64,000 nt of DNA from Toxorhynchites rutilus septentrionalis (Eukaryota; Arthropoda; Insecta; Diptera; Culicidae), in assembly GCF_029784135.1 (NCBI RefSeq), contig NC_073745.1, forward strand, positions 244,307,624-244,371,623, given 5' to 3'. The notes under the pieces were generated by a model. It did not search any database, was not told where the DNA came from, and saw only the letters and a list, made by a program, of their open reading frames with translations. Position numbers and translations under genes: made by a program. Below, piece after piece: positions 34,625 to 46,600 of the stretch (position 1 is its first letter; each line of letters opens with the position of its first letter).

Positions 34625-37600
34625 GTGAGCGTCATTTGTGATTACTTTTGTGTCGTGATTAATGCAAATTTTCCTTCGTCTATTGTCGATTTGATTGATT
34701 TTCCTAGTGTGAACTGATAACATTGTTCATAACAATTCAGTGGGCCAGTGAAGTGATTGAATAGAAGATAGATAGAAGATAAAGTATACGACATTTTGAA
34801 ACGCACTTCCGACACCTACTCAGCATTTATAAAATCTCTATGTGTAGTCAAAATAGTTTTTGTGCGATGCTGTTTTGTGTTTTTCCATTGTGCGAGAATT
34901 TTAATGGGATATTACTATTATATCGGAAATTGAATCGTACAAATAATAAAATCACACAAAAAATCTAATTGGAAAAACGTACAAAAAAGACCTCATAAAA
35001 ACAGATTTAACTGTAAACTGAAACTTCCTTGTACATTTCTATATATAGAAATTTGGTAATTTGGTAGAACAATGAAGTCAGCTAAACATTATCTTCTTTG
35101 AAAGTGCAATCTAAGTAGAGCTGAACAAATCAAAATATGGTTGAATAAAGTTCCTGTCACACCTTGTAATTGTATATACGTTTTCTAGTTGATTTAAAAC
35201 AACATTTAACGAACAATATTGGTTATAGCTTAATAATTTCTCTTCATTTGCGTGAACAAGGGTTGATTAGAAGTTGTGAGGACATGTAACTCAAGAATTA
35301 TTGAGCATAGAGCTAAACATGACTATCACTCAAACGTGACACTGATGGGGAATTTTGTTGGGTTTCGACATAGCCCTAAGGAAAGAAATTTGATGATAAA
35401 TCGCAGATCATGAGCGACCTTTCGAAGTCAAAGGAGAACGGTCCAATCGCCCCTTTTTCCATGATCCGCACCAAACAATGACTCGTTGAAATCACATTAG
35501 CTTTTACTGTATCTCCCAATGATTTTCGGAGCCCTAGTTACTGAAATTTTACTTGTTGACGTATGAAAATGGGGGTCATGCGAACACACAGATTTGTTAC
35601 AAAAATCAGCTACTACATTTCTGTTTTTCAATTTTCCAAGGCCCATTCCAAGAACCTACGATGCTGTTGATGGTCGTCTTCAACCTATTGAACGAAAATG
35701 ACGAGAACAGTTCGTCAGAAACTTTCCTGAACAAACTGACAAGGACAAGCTGAACTCGTCAGAAATTATTCAGGTTTTATGCTTGTTATGAGGCAACATC
35801 TGCAAGACATATAGATTTGAGCAACATAACCGTAAGTTTCTATACCGATCCCTCCTCTTCAAACTAAGAAAATTAAATCATCTGCCAGAGCAGTGCTGAC
35901 TGGAAATAAATTTCGTTCAATGGGTTAAGTTTGTTGATTTTCAAGTGGATTTGGCATGACATGTTGTATATCTTTTTTTTTGTAGTGTTTCAGGAAATAA
36001 TTTTTAATTTTGCAAATATTGCAGTAAATTGTAATGTTAGAAGGCTAATTTTTAGCCTATTGTATCCCCAAAACACCTGTAAACATTTCATATTGATACG
36101 TTTAGCCGTTTTATTAGCCGATCTACCAAAATATGGATTACCACATTCGTCGCCCAGCGCGACGTTTTGAGTTTCTTGCAGGGCCCAACTTGCTAATAAA
36201 TGATTAAATGAAGATCAAACTGTAGATAACTTTTACATGATCTAGCAATGTATGTTTTCAATTGAAGACGAATTGATAACAATAACACATGCCAAAGTCA
36301 TATTATATGGGTTTTGCAAAAAACTGCAGTACAAACCATCCGTGCTACAAATTAATAAAAAGTATAGTATAAACAGTATAATATTATGGTTATGATTTTA
36401 TTATTTTTTTTCATATCCTATAGACGAATTTCATGCCAACTCGACTGGCCGTCGGCAGCACCATCTCAGATTGAAACGTTGTGGGTGTAAAGGCATTTGT
36501 CATTTAAGCAACTTTACATACTTGAAACATTTAAAAAATAATTAGACTACTTTTTGGAAAAAGACAATTTTTTTTCTTAATTTTTTACAAAAAAATACCA
36601 AATATTTTTTTGGAAAAAATTTCGCTGAAGAAAAAAGTTGTTTTAAAAATTAAGATTCATTTTTCTCAAAAACGTATTTTTTTAAATTATTAATATTATT
36701 AATATTAAATATATATACATATGAATAGCCATTAAAATTTCCAATAAGTCGTGCATACATCGGAAGATGGACACTTTTACAGGGAAAAGGTTTTTTTAAC
36801 AACAACTTTTTAATATTTTCTTTGAAAAATACACAAAATCCTAATTTTGTTTAAAGTCAAGATAGCGATATAGTGTATTCGACAAAGTTTTAGATCTTGT
36901 TAAATATAAACTTTTGTCGAAGACAATATAAGTTTTTGGAATATATTAGGCTGTCAAAAAAGTCCTGTGGTATTTTTTTTGAATTTTCATTTGTTCATAA
37001 AATTAGTTACAATCATCTGTTTTAAGTCAAATATGCGCCGTTTTGTTCGATGACTTGTTCCCAACGAGATGCCAACTTCATAATACCCCTGTTATAGAAG
37101 CTCGCTTCCTTATTGGCAAAAAACTCGGATAGCCAATTTTCACAGGCCTCTTTTGTGGCTAACTTCTGACTACCTAGCTCATTCGCCATGGACAAAAACA
37201 GGTGGTAGTCACTTGGTGCAAGGTCCGGACTATACGGCGGATGCAAAAGAACCTCCCATCCGAGCTCCCGGAGCTTCTGGCGCGTCACCAAAGAAGTGTG
37301 TGGCCTGGCGTTGTCCTGATGGAAGACATGCGGCCTCTGTTTATCAAAGATGGCCTCTTCTTCATGAGTGCTACCTTCAAGCGGTCCAGTTGTTGGCAGA
37401 ACAGGTCCGAATTGAGCGTTTGGCCATAGGGAAGCAGCTCATAATAGATTATTCCTTGACATTCCCACCAAACACACAGCAGAACCTTCCTGGCCGTTAA
37501 TGAGGGCTTGGCCACCGTCTGAGCCGCTTCAGCGGGCTTCGACCACAACCGTTTGCTCTTCACGTTGTCGTAAGTGACCCACTTTTCATCGCCAGTCACC

Positions 37601-40600
37601 ATCCGCTTCAGAAACGGGTCGATTTTGTTGCGATTCAGCAGCGATTCACATGCGTCGATACGGTCAAAGATGGTTTTTTGCGTCAACGTGTGTGGCACCC
37701 ATACATCGAGCTTCTTTGTGAATCCAAGCTTCTTCAAATGGTTAATAACGGTTTGATGACTTATCCCCAGCTCTTGGCCGATGCTACGGCTGCTACTATG
37801 CCGGTCTTTCTCGGCTAATTCAGCGATTTTGTCGCAATTTTCGACGACAGGCCTTCCGGAGCGTGGCGCATCTTCGACGACCTCTACACCAGAACGAAAA
37901 CGTTGAAACCATCGTTGTGCGGTGGAAATGGAAACTGTATCGGGTCCATAAACTGCACAAATTTTATTGGCAACTTGAGATGCATTTTTGCCTTTGTCAT
38001 AGTAGTACTGTAAAATATGTCGGATTTTCTCTTCATTTTGCTCCATATTTACGACACTATAACTCACGAACGTCTTAACCAAACAAAACACTGTCAAGGA
38101 CTATATTATAGCCCGCAAAAATACCTTTCCAACAAGCTATAGTATGACTCGATACAATGAATACAACTAGAACTACGCGCTTACAACGACACCTCGCGGA
38201 AATACTGCAGGACTTTTTTGACAGCCTAATAAGTCATTTTTGTATGAAGACTCCTGAAAAAATATATTTTGCTCGTTACATTTTTGTGTGTAAATGCTCA
38301 CGTTTGACATTTTCTTGACATGATATTTGGTATTTTTGTGTGAATTAAGCAATTTCCTACATTTCATCTTTTGACAAGAATTTGAAGGTATCATAGTTTT
38401 CAAGTTGAATTTTTTTGTAAAAAAATAAGTAAAGAAAATTGTCTTTTTCCGAAAAGTAGTCTAATTCTGTTTTAAAATATTTCAAGTATGCAAAGTTGCT
38501 TAAATGACCCATGTCTTTACACCCACAACGTTTCACTACTATCTGAGATGATGCTGCCCACTCCTAAGACGAGTTGGCATGACATTCGTCTATATTTACA
38601 TTTAGGTGCCTATTCTATCAAATTCCTTCTCAAAACCCTATTCAATTTGAACGAGGAAAGTGTCACCCATATCTGTGTGACGAGGTGACGAAAGGGTTAA
38701 AATAGAGCAAATTGTACCTGAAGTACAAAATGCTATACGTACCCTCAGAATGAAAGATCCGTAATTTTCGATTCCACACATTTGTAGGCACGAGGATTGC
38801 AAAGAATGATGATACTCACACGTATACATACGCATTCGTACATATACACGCATTCCTCGCCCACAAACTAATGGCGATGGCGATGAAAATTTTGCACTTC
38901 CAGTCGCAGATGGTCGGCCAAATCAAATATTTTAACGTGGGACTACGTCTAACCGGAGTATATGGGGGTGAAATGGAAACCTAATCACAGAACATGCAGG
39001 AAAGATGAAACTCGAACATTTCTTAATAGATCGGAAAGATGTTTGCATCAATTTATAGGAAATATTTATACGCGTCTACCACAGTTAATAAACTGTCATT
39101 TTCCATGAGATGAACAGTTAAATAACTGTAAAATGTCAAGCGTTATTTAAACGTCCTAACTGCCTAGTTTTGATTGGCCGTATTTACAGTTTCCCTAACA
39201 CAGACTTGAAAATTAATGTACCTGTGGGAATCCGCTTTGCAAATATACATGCAAGTAGGGGTTTTTTTTTTGTTCTCACCGAGCTGTGTTTCCCTAACAC
39301 GGACTTCAAAACAAAGATTCCTGGGGGAATACGCATTGTAAATATATGCAAGCTTGACTTTGTGCAGACCAGGATATGTTTCCCTAAAACGTACTTCGAA
39401 ACTGAGAAACCTGGGAAAATCGTTATTTCATGTACTAGAGGTGAATAAACTTTCGCGGTTCGAGAACTAAAACATGAGAGATGCAATAACTTATGAGGGA
39501 AATGTAAAATACAATGATCGTTTGACAATTCTTCTGTTCACATATTTTGGTAGTACTAGGCATCATATCAAACGTAAAAGGACGGTCATAAAATTTACTT
39601 GTAACGAAAACTATAATCTATTACAATGCATGAATTGATCTTACAAGGCAACTGTTCAAACTTCTTACTTACAAAGCAAATATGTTGAATTCAATTGAAT
39701 TCGAAAATTGTATCATTCGCTCGATAATTCAATCAATACAATACAAATGCTTACTAAGACAATTGTGATCCCACGTCAACGTTGCGGTTATATCATAGAT
39801 ATAACAACACCCCCCCCCCTCCCCCGTAGGACTACGTCTTTCATTTCTGTACCGGGGTGTGAGTTCAAAGGAATATTTGCGGTTCCCGTGATGCAATCGT
39901 ATTCAAGGGCATCAGTTTATGTTTAGCTTTCGCATGGAATGCTCATGAAGAAATGTTTGCTTGTAATTGCGGTCGAGCGAAGGAAGATTTGCGCGTTCGG
40001 TTTCAGTGATGTAATCGCATCCAAGAGTATCAGTTTCTATTCTGCTTCCGCGGGGAGTGATCAAGAAAACTCTCGTGTATTATTCTCACGAGAACAAAAT
40101 AGAATACCCATCCACTCACCCACTAACAAAGAAAACTTTCAGCAATCTTTAGAAACATTTATTCATTCATTCATTGAGAATTGATTCAGATGCAATTTCA
40201 AACAAATGATTACAGAGCCATCGGTAGTCCTACGTCTACCTTGCGGTTATATCCCAGATATGACCCATCTCTAGTTTTTTTTTTTGAAAATTAGGATAGT
40301 CTTGTTCAAGACGGGTCTATGGTACTAGGTGAGGCCGTTTCGTCACTAAGTTGGTTAGGGGAGCGGTATATGAAAACAGTACGGAAGAAAGCAGAAGGGG
40401 AATTTTTTCCTTGAAGTGTGAAAGAAACAGACTGATCACGAGCGAGCTTGGGCACAAGCGTATTGTGTTTTGTTTACAAACAAAACACAGTAGACTTCCA
40501 AGATGGCTGAAGAGAGGTTTTAGCAAGTTGGCCCACCTTAGGATATACTTCTACGCGCCTTGGTCTTGTTATGGTCATGGTCATAGTCTTGAAGCCGTAG

Positions 40601-43600
40601 TCGTGTAAAGCTTCTGTCCTGGAAGCAGTTCAGTCCTAATTTACGTATATTTCGTCGACTATAACGATACAATAGAATTTCGTAATCAGTTCCATATACT
40701 GCTTCCGAGATCATTATTTGCCCGTCGTGTGCTGCCTGTCGTCGCGATTCGGTCGATACGGAGACCTTCTAGTATGGTGACAGTCCGGCGCGTTACTTGG
40801 CTTGCTGCTCTGCTGTGTGCGAAACTCCCAACTTGTACCTGAAGTATCGGGGATTTGGGGTTCTACTTGATAATGCTGGCCCTTTTTCCGTCGTCTCTCG
40901 GCTTTCGGTTTTCGATTTCCCTCCGATTTAGGCTTCCTGGCAGAAAATGTTCCTTTTCGGATCATCTTAATCACATCCGTTACAGTTGATTTGGCCACAT
41001 TGAACAATGTTGCAAACTCGCATTTGAAAAGCTTGGATTGGTGAGCCAACGCCATTTTGAGAACTGAACGTGAAATGCGAGAACCAATATAAAAGAATAA
41101 TTCCACGGGTTAAACCTACAAAATTGGGGGTGTTTGGATTTTCCATATGCACACTCAAAAGAAATACGTTTAATTGAAGTTGACCAAATAATGATCTTCC
41201 ACCCTTCAAGCGAAAACTATAATAAGCAGAATTGCCGCATTTTGAGTGCATGAAATTCTCTTGCAATTTTCGAAACATCGTTGTATTCTGAAAAAAATCA
41301 CTTTATGGTGCGCTGTATGGGTCGGCTGAACCATTGGTTCGTTTTTTGTTTAAAAATTATATCAACCAGAACGTTACCATTAATAGTGATCATTACAGAG
41401 CAATGAAAAACGATTTTTTTAAACTGCGGATACACAAAGATCGATTGTGAGTCCTAAGACTCAGACACACGGTCGTTTGTTCAGTGAGCGGACGTGCAGC
41501 ATTTCTGCTACACGAACTCTTAATAACGTATATTAAGTGCTTTGATTCAATTTCAATTTCAATTGTCGTGCCACTTAAAATGACGTCGGAAAAGGTTATG
41601 TAGACAAAGTAGATAGTATATAGAAACAGCGACAATAAACAACAGACCGGTTCTCACGTTTTGAATTCATTCGAATGAACATAACAAATACAAACAAATT
41701 AATAAAACATAAATATCACGGTGTAAGAATACTTTTGCCATAATTTTCAATCTTTAATTTGACAACTCTCCCAATTCACTCCATTTCGGAACATATATCG
41801 TGGGTATTGTTTGATCAATCATTCAATCCGTTTGCGTAACGACCTCCAACGAACAGATCTAGTTCGCTTCCACCATTGGCATCTTCATTAATTCACAACG
41901 CGTACTAAATTAATTTGCGATTCTTTTGTCTCAAAACGTGAATCAGTTTATACGCTTGGATGGCGGAAATCCTTATACAACGCAATGTTGATAACAAATT
42001 GAATTCCCAACCAAATCGTCTTGAATCTTGTCGGAGGCCGTTACTTGAATGCGTCAATTCATATCGATTAACAATCTAAAATACTTTTTTTTTCATTTCA
42101 TCTTTCAGGATCACCCAAAGTATGCGTTCAACTATGGAGTCGCGGATCACAGCACCGGTGACGTGAAGTCTCAGCACGAGACACGTGATGGAGATGTTGT
42201 GAAAGGTATGTACTTGTGCTTCATCCAGCTTCTTCTCACAAACTCGGAAACGCGGTTCGTCTGCAATCTTGGCACTGATATTGCGTAACAGTGGACGACT
42301 AATTTGTTCGTAGGCGGCCGACAAAACGACATACAAAACTGTTCCATTTCCATAATTCACAAGCGCTAATGCAGCAGCAAAACTCTTCCCTGCGATTCAT
42401 TCAGCTGCATCATTTGCAGCAATCAGCAGGCCTCCCCCCACGGGGGGTTGCATTTTCTCACGGCGGCCACTAATGCACGGCAATTTATTTCAATTCTTAA
42501 CAAGGTGTAGAAAATGAAGGACCGCCTCGTAAGCTATCATTATTCGCACCATCATGTTTCGCGGTGCCAGGCGAGTGAGAAGAAGTTTCCCTATCAGCCA
42601 CCTGATCTTTTGCTGTGTAGGCACCATTCGGAGTGGCGTAGCGTGGTAACGGTGGCACATTGTTTGGGTTGCAACCACATGGCGCCCTTGGTGAGCGCAA
42701 AAAAATGCGTTTGTTGTCATTTTCGCAGCCGATGGTTTGCGGATAGGAAACAGCTTCGACTGGTGGGACCGCATAATGCGGCTAGTTACACTCGATTTGC
42801 ATACCTACTTGCATTCACGCTGGGATAATCTCCGGTTACCGCATTTGAACAGACCGCGCGTTGGTATCGAGCCATATCTTCACCGAGTTTTATGGTTGTT
42901 TTATTGGATGAAGGTGTTTTGTTTCCTTCGTGCCATCAGACTGTGTCTTCCACTAATGAAATAATTAGACGTTCTATCAAAAATATTTCATAATGGTCAT
43001 GAAATTTTCTAAGCCTGTTTTACGCTCCGCTTCAAAGTTGTGTAAAGGGAGATAAAAGTCTGATAATTTGGTTTTTTCGTATTTCATTGTTGAAATGTAC
43101 AATTTACAATTTACTGAAGTTCCAATTGCTGATCGAAATTTGCGCACAGAGACAAAAATGTGAAAATTGAGAGTTTGACATGCTTCGGATACTTCAGTTT
43201 TACAGAATTAACGTTTACGTCACATCAGAATATAAATAAGAAAAACCTGAATCATTTCATGCTTTCAGTTTTTTTCGCAAACTGTTTACTGTGTTCCTTA
43301 GGAGACAAGAAGTTATTTTCTACTGAAAATGAGATTTGTGTCACTTTGCACAACTTCAATGATTCTCAGGTTGGTGCAGTGATATTGGAAATAACAGTAG
43401 TGGCTTGTTTTTTTTAAATGAGTAACTAATTGGAGTACCGGTAAGTTTCTTCGTTTTTTTTTCAAAAATTAATGCTTTATTCTGCAAAAATGTTTACAAA
43501 TGTATTATTCAAAGTATTGCCCAATCGCTAGTCACAACTTTTTCCCATCTTTCTGGCAATTCACGGATCCCTTTGCGGAAATAATCGACCGGTTTGTCGA

Positions 43601-46600
43601 CTAACCATGAATCGATCTATTTTTTTCAATTTGAAAATTGGATAAGTGCTGGTCAACCAGGCCATGTTGCATCAATCGAAAAAAGGTAGTATTCGGACGG
43701 AGCAATGTCTAGAGAATACGGTGGGTGGGATAGGACCACCCATTTCAGCGTTTCCAAGTATGGTTCGACTGGTTTCGGGACATGCGACCGAGTATTGTCG
43801 TGCTGCAAAATAACTTTATAGTGTTTTTGCTCGTATTGTCACCGTTTTTCCATCAGTGCACGGCTCAAACGTATCAATTGTCGTCGGTAGAGGTCCTCCG
43901 TAATGGTTTCATTCGGTTTTAGCAGCTTATAGTACACCACACCCAGCTGGTCCCACCAAATAGACAGCATAACCTTCTGGCCGTGAATATTCATTATTCC
44001 CATTGCTTTTAAACGATCGGATAAGGTATGCTGACCTACTCCAAGTGTATCTGCAAGTTCTTGTAGCGTTTGTGACGGATCTTGATCGAGTAAAGCCTCC
44101 AATTCTACGATAACTTTTTGAAATTTTAGGGTCGATTTTTTCCCATACATTCATTGGCACCCTAATGTACATTGCAAAACCTATTTCATTTGTCTATTCT
44201 GCAGCGAAGTTTGCAGAGAATAGAAATCTTTTCCCCTGGATGATATCGTCTGCATAAAACCAAAATATGACTTTTGGTGGAATATTTTCGAAAAGGGATT
44301 GCAGAAAGATCAGAAATAGTTTGAAAGTCACCTTTTGCTCGGTACTTTGCCCAGCTAGCTCACCTGTACCGTTTCTCAGGGTCGGCTTCCGATCTCGGGA
44401 GGACTCACACTAAGACTCGCGTAATCAAGACGGATAATTGAACGCCACCGGAGTGGAAGGGACTGGTCTTATTAAAAATTAATATAAATTTACTAAATTT
44501 ACTGAATCGATTTTTATTTTCGGGTTGGTAATGCTATTGTGCTCCGTCGTCGATGGTTATTGGGGTTTGGGAAAGAGAGGGAGGGATATCGTACCTTCTC
44601 TTATTCTCGATGAAAGCGGAACGCATGGTTTGACTCAAACTCCAGCTGCGTTTTACGGCCACCACCGTCGCTACTTCGCTAGGTCCCAACGATAGTTGAC
44701 TCCTCCAGAACACGGAATGATGCTGCCGCGTTTCGTGGACGAATTGTGTTCCCGAATGGCGAAAACTGCTTTCCCTTAGGAAGGTGGTCCCGATGGTCTT
44801 GCGTCCACTGCACCGTAAATCGGTGGACAGAAATCGTGTCGCGATGACACCACTGACACCCTCAAGTGTCTGTGGCAGGCACTCCTCGCGTACTTTCGCT
44901 CCAAAGCTGCTTACTGTCTCAAGAAACTTTCCTTTTTCTCAATTCACGTCAATATCGCTTTCTAGCTTAGACCTTAATGCCCGATCCAATCGTTTCCGCT
45001 TTCCTTTTAAACTTCCTCTCCCCTCCTCGTTCTTTGTTCTTCTCCTCCTTCCCATCTGTTCCTTCCATTCTTCCTGTTTCCGGTTACTGTCAGAGGCAGT
45101 GACAGTGACAGCTAGGCGGGATTTCGACGTTACCGTTTTTCGACGGTAACTAGTTTGATAGCAATAAGCCTTGACGGATACTGTTTTTTTAATCCAATAT
45201 CCAGAGCGATAGTCGCTAATCCCGACTCTGAACCATCTGTCGTCGAGGAAATTTTGTGCGACCCATACTACCTTTGGTTCTTTACACTCGAGAGATTTGT
45301 GGATTGGAAAACGCCACGATCATGTGCCTTCGACAAATCAAAGAAAACAATGTCACCATACAGCTTCCTTCCCAGGTGGAAATCAAGAAGATCTCCAAAA
45401 AATTTGTGAGCATAAGCGAATTATTTAGCAAACGAGACTCCATTAGAATGATGAGTCTACTGTTAAGTATAAGGTATACTAGTAAGTTTCAATGGATTTA
45501 TATTAGACTAGCTGACCCGGTAAACTTCGTTCCGCCCAAAATATTTTTTTTTGTTATCGATACCTTCAAACATTCACGTTTTCTTACTATGAGCATGTTT
45601 ATGAGTCCAATCGCAGAACTGTTCATTGATTGATCTTCCAATCGACCCCGTTGAATTGACCTTTCACTAAAAAAATCCTAGTACTTCTACCAAAACTCAT
45701 CATTATAATATCAGATTATTTTCAGACATAATTCTCGTTCAAGATTTTTTAACCACTTGCCAATAACATGTTTCTTTATATGGAATAAATGTTTGATACG
45801 GAAAATATGATAGAATGAAGACATACCCCTCCCCTCTTCTTCATTTAGAGAGAGGGGAGGAGTGTTTATTCATCATAGAAACGTTTCGTGTCCCCTTAAA
45901 TCTTCACATGCCAAATTTGGCTCCATTTGCTTGATTAGTTTTCGAGTTATGCAGAAATTTGTTTTTCATTTGCATTACAGCCCACCCTAAGAGAGAGGAA
46001 GGATTATCTAACCACCATAGAATCATGTATTGCACCCTAAAACCTAGATATGCCTGATTTGGTTTCATTTTCTTGATTAATTCTCGAGTAATGCAGAAAT
46101 TTGTGTTTCATTTGTATGGCAGTTCCCCCTTAGAGAGGGGGGAGGAGTGTCTTACCACCATAGGAACATTTATTGCACCCTAAAATCTCCATATGCCTAA
46201 TTTGGTTTCATTTACTTGATTAATTCTCGAGCAATGCAGAAATTTGTGTTTCATTTGTATGGCAGCCCCCCCTCAGAGAGGGGGGAAGGGTCTCAAACTA
46301 TCACGAAAACCTTCCCCGGCCCCAAAAACTCCTATATACCAATTTTCATGTCGATCGGTTCAGTAGTTTTCGAGTCCATAAGAATTAGACAGACAGACAG
46401 ACAGACAGAAATCCATTTTTATATATATATATATATATATAGATTGATCGGAAACGAAGAAAATCCATCAATTGGCTAATTCATGGAAAATACAAGGAAG
46501 CATTCGAACGTGAGCTCGCCCTCTGTTTCTTGAATCTAGGTCCGGATTTTCTGATAATCCTATCCTGTTATTTTTTCGATTCAAATCTAGTGGGAAAGTC

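Larger units (their letters stand above)
36421..38592. mobile_element. Fold-back/MITE element interrupted by the mariner
   Basis: Outer ends are TAGACGAATTTCATGCCAAC and its near-complement ending TTCGTCTA, flanked by TA at 36419-36420 and 38593-38594. The arms stay complementary for about 170 bp (for example GTGGGTGTAAAG against CTTTACACCCAC). Without the mariner it is about 890 bp and has no coding capacity. A fragment of the same terminus lies near 21850-21875. Confidence 0.85.
34625..42108 (+). other. Intron 1 of the cuticular gene, largely transposon
   Basis: 7.5 kb with GTGAGC donor and CTTTCAG acceptor. Contents: about 1.8 kb unassigned AT-rich DNA (34625-36420), a fold-back element with a mariner inside it (36421-38592), GACGTAG elements 7 and 9 (38934-40274), a Tc1-like relic (about 40.72-41.06 kb), and unassigned DNA to the acceptor. 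No host exon was recognised in the gaps. Confidence 0.8.

Noticed and set aside
34235..34723. 162-residue minus-strand frame over the cuticular promoter and exon 1
   Set aside because: Antisense shadow of a GC-richer region; no domain, and it overlaps a well-supported exon.
37153..37500. 115-residue plus-strand frame across the mariner
   Set aside because: Antisense shadow of the mariner transposase.
39184..39528. 114-residue minus-strand frame
   Set aside because: Arises from the repeat units of element 7 and is not conserved in element 5.
39811..39825. C-rich run as a separate element boundary or G-quadruplex signal
   Set aside because: Only a short interrupted C run at the junction of elements 7 and 9; no repeated tracts as needed for a quadruplex.
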